Part shown: positions 50,105 through 58,592 of the stretch, one piece after another
How positions within the stretch are numbered: the stretch's first letter is position 1
How the letters are laid out: each line of letters begins with the position of its first letter
Assembly (NCBI RefSeq): GCF_021789315.1
Contig: NZ_CP084561.1
Span: 1,488,001 to 1,552,000 of the forward strand
DNA from: Arthrobacter sp. FW305-BF8
GTDB taxonomy: Bacteria > Actinomycetota > Actinomycetes > Actinomycetales > Micrococcaceae
Length of the DNA stretch: 64,000 bases
Direction of reading: 5' to 3'
The notes under the pieces: model-generated
The model's database searches: none
Seen by the model: the letters and a program-made list of their open reading frames with translations, nothing else
Told to the model about the DNA's origin: nothing
Program-made: the position numbers and the translations under genes

Positions 50105-51502
50105 ATGACCAGAGCAAGAGCCCGGCTTCGCCGGACGGTCTCGGCCCTTCTGTCCGCGGTGCTTGCCGGCGGCATCGCCGCGTCCGCCGTCGCCACCGCA
50201 CCGGCCGCGCAGGCCGATTCCTGGCGGGACAAGGAGTACTGGCTCAAGGAAGCCGGCATCACCAAGGCCTGGGAAGTGTCCAAAGGCGCCAATGTGAAGG
50301 TCGCTGTGATCGACAGCGGCGTGGACGGAAGCCATCCGGACCTCAAGGGCGTGCTGGCCGGCGGCCACGACGTCTCGGGCGCCGGCGCCCCCAACGGTGA
50401 GAAGAGCATCGGTGCCAAGCCCGAGCACGGCACCCTCGTGGCCACCATGCTTGCGGGCCGCGGACACCAGGCACCGAAGAAGGCATCGTCCAGCGCCAAG
50501 CCCTCCCCGAAGGCCACCGCAGCGGCATCCAAAGCCATGCCGGACGGCATCATGGGCGTGGCACCAGAGGCGCAGATCCTCTCCGTCTCCACCTGGCTGG
50601 GTTCGGAGAATCCCGGCGGCAAGAGCGACCAGGACCAGATCCCCGAAGCTGTGCGCTGGGCGGTGGACAACGGCGCAAAGGTCATCAACATTTCGCTGGG
50701 CAGCACGTCGCCGGAGTGGCCGCAAAGCTGGGACGCCGCCTTTCTGTACGCCGAGCAGAAGGACGTGGTCATCGTGGCCGCGGCCGGTAACCGCGTCGGC
50801 GGCAACGTTCAGGTGGGGGCTCCGGCTACCATCCCCGGCGTGCTGACAGTCGCGGGCCTGGACCGGACCGGACGGGCGAGCACCGATTCCTCCTCCCAGG
50901 GCATCAGCATCGGCGTGGCCGCGCCGGCCGAGAAGCTAGCCGGCGGACTGCCCGGCGGCAGCTACGCGGAATGGGCCGGCACGTCCGGTGCCACCCCCAT
51001 CGTCTCCGGCGTTGCGGCGCTGATCCGCTCCAAGTGGCCGGAGATGAGTGCCAAGCAGGTCATCAACAGGATCGTCTCCACCGCCAAGGACTCGGGCACG
51101 CCGGGCAAGGACCCGCTGTACGGCTTCGGTGTCCTCAATGCGGAGGCAGCGCTCAAGGACGACGTGGCCGAAACAAAGGCCAACCCGCTGGGTTCCATCG
51201 CGGAGTGGATCCGCGTCCACCGGCGCGGGAACTTTGCCACGCCCGCTCCCGAGCCGACCACCGCAGTCCCCGCCCCGCAGGCCACGCTGCCCAAGGCGAC
51301 GGTGCCGGTCGCCGTGCCGCCGTCACAGCTGGACAGCGCGCTGCCGGCGGCAGTGGTCATCGGCTTCGGTGCACTCTTCGTGGCCATTATTGCGGCGGGC
51401 GCGGTTCAGTTGCGGCGGGTGTACCGTGCGTCCGGCGGGGGAGCGGACGAGCCGGAAACGGGTGCGGTGACGAGCGTGGATCCGGCAGACCGGCCGAGCT
51501 AG
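50105..51502 (+). CDS. Secreted/membrane-anchored S8 serine protease, mycosin-like
   Basis: 465 residues. Signal peptide (cleavage around AQADS, residue 38), subtilase catalytic domain with Asp70 (AVIDSGVDGSHPD), His108 (EHGTLVATMLAG) and Ser294 (GTSGATPIVSGVAAL), then a Pro/Ala-rich stalk (385-410) and a C-terminal membrane helix (AAVVIGFGALFVAIIAAGAV). That layout is that of mycosins (MycP), but no type VII secretion genes are near. A disordered Lys/Ser/Ala insert (about residues 121-145) follows the catalytic His. The stop codon overlaps a Rex-type site for ndh. Confidence 0.9.
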   Translation: MTRARARLRRTVSALLSAVLAGGIAASAVATAPAAQADSWRDKEYWLKEAGITKAWEVSKGANVKVAVIDSGVDGSHPDLKGVLAGGHDVSGAGAPNGEKSIGAKPEHGTLVATMLAGRGHQAPKKASSSAKPSPKATAAASKAMPDGIMGVAPEAQILSVSTWLGSENPGGKSDQDQIPEAVRWAVDNGAKVINISLGSTSPEWPQSWDAAFLYAEQKDVVIVAAAGNRVGGNVQVGAPATIPGVLTVAGLDRTGRASTDSSSQGISIGVAAPAEKLAGGLPGGSYAEWAGTSGATPIVSGVAALIRSKWPEMSAKQVINRIVSTAKDSGTPGKDPLYGFGVLNAEAALKDDVAETKANPLGSIAEWIRVHRRGNFATPAPEPTTAVPAPQATLPKATVPVAVPPSQLDSALPAAVVIGFGALFVAIIAAGAVQLRRVYRASGGGADEPETGAVTSVDPADRPS

Positions 51503-51517
51503 TGAAGATTTTCACAA
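51500..51517 (+). promoter_or_regulatory. Predicted Rex (redox sensor) operator before ndh
   Basis: TAGTGAA-GATT-TTCACAA matches the consensus TTGTGAA-N4-TTCACAA at 13 of 14 fixed positions. Its left half coincides with the -35 position, 17 nt ahead of TACTCT (51525-51530), a plausible -10. Rex senses the NADH/NAD ratio. Confidence 0.75.
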
Positions 51518-51536
51518 AGTACGGTACTCTGGAGTC

Positions 51537-53009
51537 ATGGCAACCACCCCACAGCTCCAGGATCGTCCGCGTGTGCTCGTCGTCGGCGGCGGGTACGTCG
51601 GCCTCTACGTAGCCCTCAAACTGCAGAAGAAGATCGCGAACGCAGGCGGGATCGTCACCGTCGTCGATCCGCTGCCCTACATGACCTACCAGCCCTTCCT
51701 GCCGGAAGTTGCGGGCGGAAACATTGAGGCCCGCCACGCAGTGGTCTCCCACCGCCAGCACCTCAAGCAGAGCGAGCTCATCCAGGGCCGCGTCGTTTCC
51801 ATCGACCACGCCAACCGCACGGCCGTGGTTGCCCCGGCTGACGGCGGCGACAACTTCGAGGTGCCCTACTTCGACGTCGTGCTCTCCGCCGGCGCCATTA
51901 CCCGCACGTTCCCCATCAAGGGCCTGGCGGACAAGGGCATCGGCCTGAAGACCATCGAGGAAGCCGTTGCGCTGCGCAACAAGGTCCTTGACCGCATCGA
52001 GGTCGGCTCCACCATGACCGACCCCGCCGAACGCGCGCGCGCCCTCACCTTCGTAGTGGTGGGTGGCGGCTTTGCCGGCATCGAGTGCATCACGGAGATG
52101 GAAGACCTCGCCCGCGCTGCGGTCCGGAACAACCCTCGCGTCAAGCAGGAGGAAGTCCGCTTCGTCCTCGTCGAGGCCATGGGCCGCATCATGCCCGAGG
52201 TCACCGCGAAGCAGGCCGAATGGGTCGTGGAGCACCTCCGCAGCCGCGGCATCGAGGTCCTGCTGAACACGTCGCTGGACAACGCCGAGGGCGCCCTCAA
52301 GCTCATCAACCTGCCGGACAAGACGCTGGCCCAGGAATTCGAGTCCGACACCCTCGTGTGGACCGCCGGTGTCCAGGCCAACCCGATGGTCCGCTCCACC
52401 GACTTCCCGCTGGAACCCCGCGGCCGCGTCCGCGTCCTGCCGGACCTGCGCATCTCGGGTGACGAAGGCATCATCGACAACGCCTGGGCTGCCGGTGACA
52501 TCGCCGCGGTTCCCGATCTGACGGGCTCTGGCCTGCCGGACGGCACGTGCGTTCCCAACGCCCAGCACGCGCTGCGCCAGGCCAAGCGCCTGGCCAAGAA
52601 CCTGTGGGCTTCCCGCTGGGACAAGCCGCTCGTCGACTACAAGCACAAGAACCTCGGTGCCGTGGCCGGCTTCGGCGAGTGGAAGGGTGTTGCCAACATC
52701 AACCTGCTCGGCCGCATCGGGCTCAAGGGCCCCCTCGCCTGGCTGGCCCACCGCGGCTACCACGGCATGGCCATGCCGACCTTCGAGCGCAAGTTCCGCG
52801 TGATCCTCAACTGGATCCTGAGCTTCTTCGCGGGCCGCGACACCACGCAGCTGCTGGACCTGGACAACCCGCGCGGCGCCTTCGTGGCCGCCGCCACCCC
52901 GGCTCCGAAGCCGGCTGCTGCGGCTCCCGCCGTACCTGCGCCGGCTGAGAAGGCTGCGGCCGCTGCCCAGGGCGGCGCCAAGGATCCTGTCAAGGCTGAA
53001 GCCAAGTAA
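51537..53009 (+). CDS. ndh: Type II NADH dehydrogenase (NDH-2)
   Basis: 490 residues. Two Rossmann motifs: VLVVGGGYVGLYVALKLQK (FAD) and FVVVGGGFAGIECITEMED (NADH), with DPLPYMTYQPFLPEVAGG, LVWTAGVQANPM and WAAGDIAAVPD. A C-terminal membrane-binding region near FRVILNWILSFFAGRD precedes a disordered Ala/Pro/Lys tail (residues 450-490). It passes electrons from NADH to menaquinone without pumping protons. The upstream Rex site suggests derepression under reducing conditions. Confidence 0.94.
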   Translation: MATTPQLQDRPRVLVVGGGYVGLYVALKLQKKIANAGGIVTVVDPLPYMTYQPFLPEVAGGNIEARHAVVSHRQHLKQSELIQGRVVSIDHANRTAVVAPADGGDNFEVPYFDVVLSAGAITRTFPIKGLADKGIGLKTIEEAVALRNKVLDRIEVGSTMTDPAERARALTFVVVGGGFAGIECITEMEDLARAAVRNNPRVKQEEVRFVLVEAMGRIMPEVTAKQAEWVVEHLRSRGIEVLLNTSLDNAEGALKLINLPDKTLAQEFESDTLVWTAGVQANPMVRSTDFPLEPRGRVRVLPDLRISGDEGIIDNAWAAGDIAAVPDLTGSGLPDGTCVPNAQHALRQAKRLAKNLWASRWDKPLVDYKHKNLGAVAGFGEWKGVANINLLGRIGLKGPLAWLAHRGYHGMAMPTFERKFRVILNWILSFFAGRDTTQLLDLDNPRGAFVAAATPAPKPAAAAPAVPAPAEKAAAAAQGGAKDPVKAEAK

Positions 53010-53034
53010 CAGCTTTTAGGCAAGAATAACGACG

Positions 53035-53063
53035 GCGGCCGTTCCCTTCCGGGGAACGGCCGC
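53035..53063 (+). terminator. Stem-loop terminator of ndh
   Basis: GCGGCCGTTCCC / GGGAACGGCCGC, 12-bp stem with a 5-nt loop, followed by TTTCGGGTTT. Confidence 0.82.
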
Positions 53064-53141
53064 TTTCGGGTTTCCCTGGGGAGGTTTCCCCGGTGGGGAC
53101 AGCCTCGCCGGCAGGGCAGGGCGCACACATAGACTGGCTCC

Positions 53142-54092
53142 ATGACGGGTGAAAAGAACCTCCAGACGCTCCTTGCCTCGATGCTTCCGGTAGTCCGGGA
53201 AGGGGAGTACGTCTACGCTCTTTGGCCGCACGGCAAGCCGCTGGCGGGGCACATCGAAGCCGCCGTCCGGGAAGCCGAGGGGCTCACGGTGGTCCTGCCC
53301 AGGGCCGAAGCGGATGCGCTGGGGCTGCCCTACGATTTCGTCGCGGCCTGGATCACCCTGGAGGTCCACTCGGCACTGGAAGCGGTGGGCCTGACCGCGG
53401 CGGTCAGCAGGGCGCTTACCCAGGCCCGGATCAGCTGCAACGTGCTCGCAGGGTTCCACCACGACCATTTGCTGGTGCCCGTGGGTGACTCGGCCCGGGC
53501 GCTGGAGGCCCTGTCCGAACTTTCAGCCGCCAGCGCCCCCGAGCCCGAGCCGGTGCGGGAACTGGTGCTCCGCAGCGAGCAGCCCGGGGACCGCGACGCC
53601 GTCCTTGCCCTTACCGCCGAAGCCTTTGCCGTTTCTCCGGTCACCGGACTGCCCGTGGAGGGCGAGCCTGTTGAGGTCAGGGTGCTCCGCGAACTGTTCG
53701 TCGCCGAGGAGTACCTGCCGGAGTTCAGCATCGTCGCCGAACTCGACGGCGAGATCGTCGGGCATGTGATCAGCACCCGGGCGTGGGTGGAGGACCTTGA
53801 ACTGCTGGGGCTCGGGCCTATTGGCGTGACGCCCCGGCTGCAGCGCCACGGCATCGGCTCGGCGCTGATGCACGAAACCGTCGTCCGTGCCAACGCCGCG
53901 GGGGAGAAGGGCATCGCGCTGCTCGGAAGCACCGACTACTATCCCCGGTTCGGCTTCGTCCCGGCGTCGACGCTGGGAGTCGAGGCACCGGACGGGAACT
54001 GGGGCGACCTCTTCCAGTTGCTGCCCCTTGCCCTGTGGCCCGGCGGGGTCCACGGGACGTTCCGGTACGCTGGGCCCTTGGCCGCCCTCTGA
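53142..54092 (+). CDS. Fusion of an ACT-like (DUF2241-type) domain with a GNAT acetyltransferase
   Basis: 316 residues, two parts. Residues 1-135 look like the ACT_7/DUF2241 family: LLASMLPVVREGEYVYALWPHG, then AAVSRALTQARISCNVLAGFHHDHLLVPVGDSARALEALSELS. Residues 145-316 are a GNAT fold of the YhbS kind: LVLRSEQPGDRDAVLALTAEAF, IVGHVISTRAWVEDLELLGLGPIGVTPRLQRHGIGSALMHETV (acetyl-CoA loop), LLGSTDYYPRFGFVPAS. ACT domains bind amino acids, so an amino-acid-regulated acetyltransferase is possible. That is inference. The stop lies 20 nt before the tRNA. Confidence 0.82.
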   Translation: MTGEKNLQTLLASMLPVVREGEYVYALWPHGKPLAGHIEAAVREAEGLTVVLPRAEADALGLPYDFVAAWITLEVHSALEAVGLTAAVSRALTQARISCNVLAGFHHDHLLVPVGDSARALEALSELSAASAPEPEPVRELVLRSEQPGDRDAVLALTAEAFAVSPVTGLPVEGEPVEVRVLRELFVAEEYLPEFSIVAELDGEIVGHVISTRAWVEDLELLGLGPIGVTPRLQRHGIGSALMHETVVRANAAGEKGIALLGSTDYYPRFGFVPASTLGVEAPDGNWGDLFQLLPLALWPGGVHGTFRYAGPLAAL

Positions 54093-54112
54093 GGCGATAC
54101 GATTGACCGGGC

Positions 54113-54186
54113 GCCCCAGTAGCCCAATTGGCAGAGGCAGCGGACTTAAAATCCGCGTGTTGTGGGTTCGAGTCCCACCTGGGGTA
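54113..54186 (+). tRNA. tRNA with UAA anticodon, probable tRNA-Leu
   Basis: 74 nt, no encoded CCA. Acceptor GCCCCAG / CTGGGGT (first pair G-U), D arm GCC..GGC, anticodon stem GCGGA/TCCGC with loop CTTAAAA and anticodon TAA at 54147-54149, variable loop of only 5 nt (GTGTT), T arm GTGGG-TTCGAGT-CCCAC. The anticodon reads UUA and so calls Leu, but leucine tRNAs usually carry a long variable arm, so the identity deserves a check. Confidence 0.85.
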
Positions 54187-54240
54187 CTTCTTTCTCCTCC
54201 GTGTCGCCGGTGTTCCAATATGCAACGAGTGTTATGAGGA

Positions 54241-54256
54241 TGTGACCTTAGTCACT
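54241..54256 (+). promoter_or_regulatory. CRP/GlxR-type site upstream of livK
   Basis: TGTGA-CCTTAG-TCACT, matching TGTGA-N6-TCACA at nine of ten fixed bases, 103 nt before livK. A similar 16-mer lies before livH at 60035. The rest of the 54187-54358 gap shows a weak TTGATT/TAGCTC promoter. Confidence 0.55.
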
Positions 54257-54358
54257 TATCTTCACGCTTGATTTGGAATAGCTTGAACTTAGCTCAGGAA
54301 CCCCTGACCAAAAATCGCATCAAAGGCCGTTCGCACCTTTCGATCGAGGAGACTCTAA

Positions 54359-55705
54359 ATGATTTCACTCCCCCAGGCGGCGCCAAAGGTCGCCAAGCTC
54401 ACAGCGCTTGGCATCGGCGTCGCCCTTCTGGCCACGGCTTGTGGTGGCGGGTCCACCCCTAGCGCGACCGAATCCTCCGCAGCGGCAGGCGGCATCGCAT
54501 GCCCTGCCCCCAGTGCCACGGCCGGGGCGACCAGCACCTCCACAGAGACCGGCGGCGTGCCGGCGGCAACAACCACCACCCCCACACCGCTGAAGCTCGG
54601 ATCGCTCCTGCCGACGACGGGGTCGCTGGCGTTCCTCGGCCCGCCCGAAATCGCCGGTGTTAACCTCGGCATCAAGGAAGTCAATGCCGCCGGCGGCGTG
54701 CTCGGCAAGCCGGTTCAGGTGGTCCACCGCGACTCCGGCGACACCAAGACCGACATCGCCACGCAGTCCACCACAGCACTCCTCGGCCAGGGTGTCAGCG
54801 CCATCATCGGCGCTGCCTCCTCCGGTGTCTCCAAGACCGTGATCAACCAGATCACCGGCGCCGGCGTCATCCAGTTCTCGCCCGCGAACACGTCCCCGGA
54901 CTTCACCACCTGGGATGACAAGGGCCTGTACTGGCGCACGGCTCCGTCGGACGTCCTGCAAGGCAAGGTGCTGGGCAACTACATCGCAACCTGTGGCGCC
55001 CAGACAGTGGGCATGATCGTCCTTAACGACGCCTACGGCACGGGCTTGGCGAAGAACGTCAAGGCGGCCTTTGAGGCAGCCGGCGGACAGGTTGTGGCTG
55101 AGGAACTTTTCAACGAGGGTGACTCGCAGTTCAGCAGCCAGGTGGACAAGGTCATCGCCGCCAAGCCGGACGCAATTGCCCTGATTACCTTTGACCAGGC
55201 CAAGAGCATCGTCCCGCTGATCACGGGCAAGGGCGTCAAGCCTACGCAGCTGTTCATGGTGGATGGGAACACGTCCGACTACAGCAAGGACTTCAAGGCC
55301 GGCACGCTGAAGGGCGCACAGGGAACCATTCCCGGCACCTTCGCCAAGGAGGACTTCAAGAAGAAGCTCCTCGCCATCGACCCCGCCCTGAAGGACTACA
55401 GCTACGCCGGTGAGTCCTATGACGCCGTCAACCTGATTTCGCTGGCTTCGGAGGCCGCCAAGAGCACCAAGGGTACGGAGATCGCCAAGCAGCTCAAGGC
55501 AGTTTCCGAGGGCGGCGAGAAGTGCACGGACTTCGCGTCCTGCGTCACGCTGCTCCGCAACGGCAAGGACATCGATTACGACGGCGAGTCCGGTCCGGTG
55601 ACCTTCTCCGACGCCGGTGACCCGACAGAAGCCTCCATCGGCATCTACGAGTACCAGGACGACAACAAGTACACGCCGGCCCGGGAGGAGTTCGGCAAGC
55701 TGTAA
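54359..55705 (+). CDS. livK: Branched-chain amino acid ABC transporter substrate-binding lipoprotein
   Basis: 448 residues. Signal peptide with lipobox LLATACGGG. After a Thr/Ala-rich linker (residues 30-72), a type 1 periplasmic-binding fold carries KLGSLLPTTGSLAFLGPPEIAGVNLGIKEVNAAGGV and SSGVSKTVINQITGAGVIQFSPANTSPDFT, then VGMIVLNDAYGTGLAKNVK. It delivers amino acids or amides to the LivHMGF complex encoded convergently. It is on its own strand and shares a terminator with that operon. Confidence 0.92.
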   Translation: MISLPQAAPKVAKLTALGIGVALLATACGGGSTPSATESSAAAGGIACPAPSATAGATSTSTETGGVPAATTTTPTPLKLGSLLPTTGSLAFLGPPEIAGVNLGIKEVNAAGGVLGKPVQVVHRDSGDTKTDIATQSTTALLGQGVSAIIGAASSGVSKTVINQITGAGVIQFSPANTSPDFTTWDDKGLYWRTAPSDVLQGKVLGNYIATCGAQTVGMIVLNDAYGTGLAKNVKAAFEAAGGQVVAEELFNEGDSQFSSQVDKVIAAKPDAIALITFDQAKSIVPLITGKGVKPTQLFMVDGNTSDYSKDFKAGTLKGAQGTIPGTFAKEDFKKKLLAIDPALKDYSYAGESYDAVNLISLASEAAKSTKGTEIAKQLKAVSEGGEKCTDFASCVTLLRNGKDIDYDGESGPVTFSDAGDPTEASIGIYEYQDDNKYTPAREEFGKL

Positions 55706-55720
55706 GCCACCTCCCGCCGC

Positions 55721-55756
55721 ACAAAAGCCCCCGTCCAGCCGGACGGGGGCTTTTGT
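55721..55756. terminator. Bidirectional rho-independent terminator between livK and livF
   Basis: Perfect 16-bp stem ACAAAAGCCCCCGTCC with loop AGCC; U-rich on both strands (TTTTGT and its mirror), fitting two convergent genes. Confidence 0.92.
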
Positions 55757-55774
55757 ATGTCTTCGGCCGGGCTG

Positions 55775-56545
55775 TTAGTCCTCGTCCGCCAGAGTACCGA
55801 GGTATAGCTGGATGACCTTAGGGTCCTTCATGAGCTCACGGCCGGTGCCGGTGTACGCATCCTTGCCCTGGTCCAGGACGTAGCCGCGGTCGCAGATCTG
55901 CAGGCAGCGGCGGGCGTTCTGTTCCACCATGATGACGGACACGCCGGCACGGTTGATCTCGTGCACGCGCAGGAAGGTCTCGTCCTGTTTGACGGGGGAG
56001 AGGCCAGCCGACGGTTCGTCGAGCAGCAGCACCGCCGGCTCCATCATCAGCGCCCGCCCCATCGCCACCATCTGCCGCTCTCCGCCGGACAGGGAGCCCG
56101 CGCGCTGGGCCCTGCGTTTACCCAACTCCGGGAAGAGGCTGGTGACAAAGTCGAAGCGCTCGGCAAAGTCCTTGGGCCGCTGGAACATGCCCATCTGCAT
56201 GTTTTCCTCAATGGTGAGTGAGGCGAAGACGTTGTTGGTCTGCGGCACGAAACCGACGCCCTGCGTCACCAGCTTGTTCGCCTTGAGCCCGGTGAGGTCG
56301 CGGCCCCTGACCATGACGGATCCGGAATGCACTTTCACCAGGCCGAACATGGCCTTCAGCAGGGTGGACTTGCCGGCCCCGTTCGGGCCGATGATGCCGA
56401 TCAGTTCACCCTTCCGGGCCTCGATGCTGCACCCGTTGAGGATGTTGACGCCCGGGAGGTACCCGGCCACCAGGTCCGTGACTTTGACGACGGCGCCGTC
56501 CTCGCCTGCGCTGCTTGCGGCCGGGGCCGCGCTCGTGGCACTCAT
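55775..56545 (-). CDS. livF: Branched-chain amino acid ABC transporter ATP-binding protein LivF
   Basis: 256 residues. Walker A GPNGAGKST in GIIGPNGAGKSTLLKAMFGL, signature SLSGGERQMVAMGRAL, Walker B VLLLDEPSAGLSP, H-loop IMVEQNARRCL. The LivF-specific shape shows in YLPGVNILNGCSIEARKGELIG and the C-terminal YTGTGRELMKDPKVIQLYLG. First 20 residues are Ala-rich and not conserved. It overlaps livG by 4 nt. Confidence 0.95.
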   Translation of the reverse strand: MSATSAAPAASSAGEDGAVVKVTDLVAGYLPGVNILNGCSIEARKGELIGIIGPNGAGKSTLLKAMFGLVKVHSGSVMVRGRDLTGLKANKLVTQGVGFVPQTNNVFASLTIEENMQMGMFQRPKDFAERFDFVTSLFPELGKRRAQRAGSLSGGERQMVAMGRALMMEPAVLLLDEPSAGLSPVKQDETFLRVHEINRAGVSVIMVEQNARRCLQICDRGYVLDQGKDAYTGTGRELMKDPKVIQLYLGTLADED

Positions 56546-57618
56546 TCCTTGTCCTTGTCTGTCTGTCCGACGGCCGTAGATCCGGCGCCTGTGGGTCCGC
56601 CGTCTGTGCGTCCGGTGTCCGGACCGGCCTCGGCGATCGTGGGCGCCGTGGCATCCACAGCGATCATGCCCGCGTTCTCGGTGCCGACGATTGACTCGTC
56701 GTCCGCCGCCAGTTCCTGCTCCAGTTCCTTGATGCCCTCGGTGTCGCCGAGGTCCACGTCGTGGTGGGCACCCAGGTAGGCGTCGATGACGGCGGGGTCC
56801 TTCATGACCTCACCCGGGGGTCCCTCGGCCACGATCTTCCCTTCGGCCATGACCACCACCCAGTCCGCGATGTGGCGGACCATGTGCATGTCGTGTTCCA
56901 CGAAGAGGACTGTCATGCCCTCGGACTTGAGGTTCTTGATGTGGTCCAGCAGTGACTGCGTCAGCGCCGGGTTCACCCCCGCCATCGGTTCATCCAGCAT
57001 CACCAGCTTGGGCCGGACCATCAGGGAGCGGGCCATTTCCAGCAGCTTGCGCTGGCCGCCGGACAGTGACGCCGCGTAGTCATCCTTCTTGGTGTCGAGC
57101 TTGAATTTTTCCAGCAGGACGTTGGCGTGCTCGGTGATTTCCTTTTCCCGGCCGCCCCAGATGTTCTTGAACAACGCCTTGGACAGCCTCTCGCCCGGCT
57201 GGTTGGAGGCGCCGAGCCGCATGTTTTCCATGACGGTCAGCTTGCCCATGACCTTGGTGAGCTGGAACGTGCGCACCATGCCCATTCGGGCCACCTTGTA
57301 GGAGGACACGCCGGCGATGCTCTGGCCCTCGAACTGCCACTTGCCCGAGTTCGGCGTGTCAAAGCCGGTGAGCAGGTTGAACAGCGTGGTCTTGCCGGCC
57401 CCGTTGGGGCCGATGAGTGCGGTGATCTTGTGCCGCGGGATCTCCAGATACTCGACGTCGACGGCGTTGATGCCGCCGAAGCTGCGGGTGACGTTTTCGG
57501 CGACGACGATCGCGTCCCGCTTCTTGCAGCCGGGGGTATTGTCTCCGACGGCGATCGGCCGGGCATCCGTCATGTAGTCGATGCCCGCTTCCATTGATTC
57601 TTCGCTGTGCTTGCTCAT
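56542..57618 (-). CDS. livG: Branched-chain amino acid ABC transporter ATP-binding protein LivG with extended tail
   Basis: 358 residues from ATG 57618; longer frames upstream overlap livM and are not real. Walker A GPNGAGKTTLFNLLTGFD, signature LSGGQRKLLEMARSLM, Walker B VMLDEPMAGVNPAL, H-loop LFVEHDMHMVRHIAD, and the LivG end AYLGAHHDVD. About 70 further residues (IKELEQELAADDESIVGTENAGM then Thr/Gly/Pro-rich to DKDKE) exceed the family's usual 250-290. The tail is acidic and probably disordered. It overlaps livM by 4 nt. Confidence 0.93.
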   Translation of the reverse strand: MSKHSEESMEAGIDYMTDARPIAVGDNTPGCKKRDAIVVAENVTRSFGGINAVDVEYLEIPRHKITALIGPNGAGKTTLFNLLTGFDTPNSGKWQFEGQSIAGVSSYKVARMGMVRTFQLTKVMGKLTVMENMRLGASNQPGERLSKALFKNIWGGREKEITEHANVLLEKFKLDTKKDDYAASLSGGQRKLLEMARSLMVRPKLVMLDEPMAGVNPALTQSLLDHIKNLKSEGMTVLFVEHDMHMVRHIADWVVVMAEGKIVAEGPPGEVMKDPAVIDAYLGAHHDVDLGDTEGIKELEQELAADDESIVGTENAGMIAVDATAPTIAEAGPDTGRTDGGPTGAGSTAVGQTDKDKE

Positions 57619-58583
57619 GCGAACGCCAGCTCCTTCTTGTTGCCAAAGACACCCTGTGGCCTGAAGATCATCAGCAGCATCAGGGCAATGCCCACCAGGA
57701 TGTAGCGCAGCTGGCCGGCCTGGACCGTGGTCAGCCAGGTCACCGCACCGGATTCGATCAGTCCGTAGAGGACGCCCTGCGTGAGGGACAGGACCACCCA
57801 GAAGATCATGGCGCCGATTACCGGCCCCAGTACCGTGGCCATGCCGCCGAGCAGCAGGCAGGTCCACAGGAAGAACGTCAGCTCGGTGCCGTAGTTGGCG
57901 GGCTGGACGGCGCCGCGGGGGAGCGTGAAGATCATTCCGGCCAGGGCGCCGAAGATGCCGCCGATCACCAGCGACTGCATCTTGTGGGCGTAGACGTTCT
58001 TGCCGAGCGAGCGTACCGCGTTCTCGTCCTCGCGGATGCCCTTCAGAACGCGGCCCCAGGGGCTGCGCATCAGGAGCCAGACGAGGACGCAGCCGACGGC
58101 CACGAGTCCCCAGCCCACCACCCTGATGAAGAAGTCACGGTTGTTCATACCGAAGTAGCTGCCCTCGGGGAACGGGTTCATCGAGTAAAAGCCGCCCTCG
58201 AAGGCGGCGAGCCCGTTGGCGGAGCCGGTCACGGGGGTCAGCTGGTTAGTGGTGACGACGTAGCGGACGATTTCCGCCGCCGCGATGGTGACGATGGCCA
58301 GGTAGTCCGCACGCAGGCGGAGGGTGGGAATGCCCAGCACCAGCGCAAACAGCACCGAGCAGACGACGGCGATCAGGAGACCTACGAAGAACGGCGTCCG
58401 GAAGCTGAGCGTCGAGATCGCGAAGCCGTACGCCCCCACCGCCATGAAGCCGGCCTGGCCGAAGTTCAGCAGGCCCGAGTAGCCGAAGTGCACGGCAAGG
58501 CCCAGGGCCGCGAGGGCGTAGGCCGCCGTCGTGGGGCTGAGCAGTTCACCGGCGGCACTGGAAAGGATGAATCCGAAGTCCAT
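57615..58583 (-). CDS. livM: Branched-chain amino acid ABC transporter permease LivM
   Basis: 322 residues with about eight helices. Conserved LivM segments: AALGLAVHFGYSGLLNFGQAGFMAVGAYGFAIS, LRLRADYLAIVTIAAAEIVRYVV, SPWGRVLKGIREDENAVRSLGKNVYAHKMQSLVIGGIFGALAGMIF, and LLLGGMATVLGPVIGAMIFW. The EAA-like loop for the ATPase is in GIREDENAVRSLG. Overlaps livG; livH lies 9 nt upstream. Confidence 0.94.
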   Translation of the reverse strand: MDFGFILSSAAGELLSPTTAAYALAALGLAVHFGYSGLLNFGQAGFMAVGAYGFAISTLSFRTPFFVGLLIAVVCSVLFALVLGIPTLRLRADYLAIVTIAAAEIVRYVVTTNQLTPVTGSANGLAAFEGGFYSMNPFPEGSYFGMNNRDFFIRVVGWGLVAVGCVLVWLLMRSPWGRVLKGIREDENAVRSLGKNVYAHKMQSLVIGGIFGALAGMIFTLPRGAVQPANYGTELTFFLWTCLLLGGMATVLGPVIGAMIFWVVLSLTQGVLYGLIESGAVTWLTTVQAGQLRYILVGIALMLLMIFRPQGVFGNKKELAFA

Positions 58584-58592
58584 GGTTTTCTC

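Noticed and set aside
54113..54186. tRNA-Lys call based on the short variable arm
   Set aside because: The anticodon loop reads C-T-T-A-A-A-A with TAA at positions 34-36; a TTT or CTT anticodon is not possible with the observed stem.
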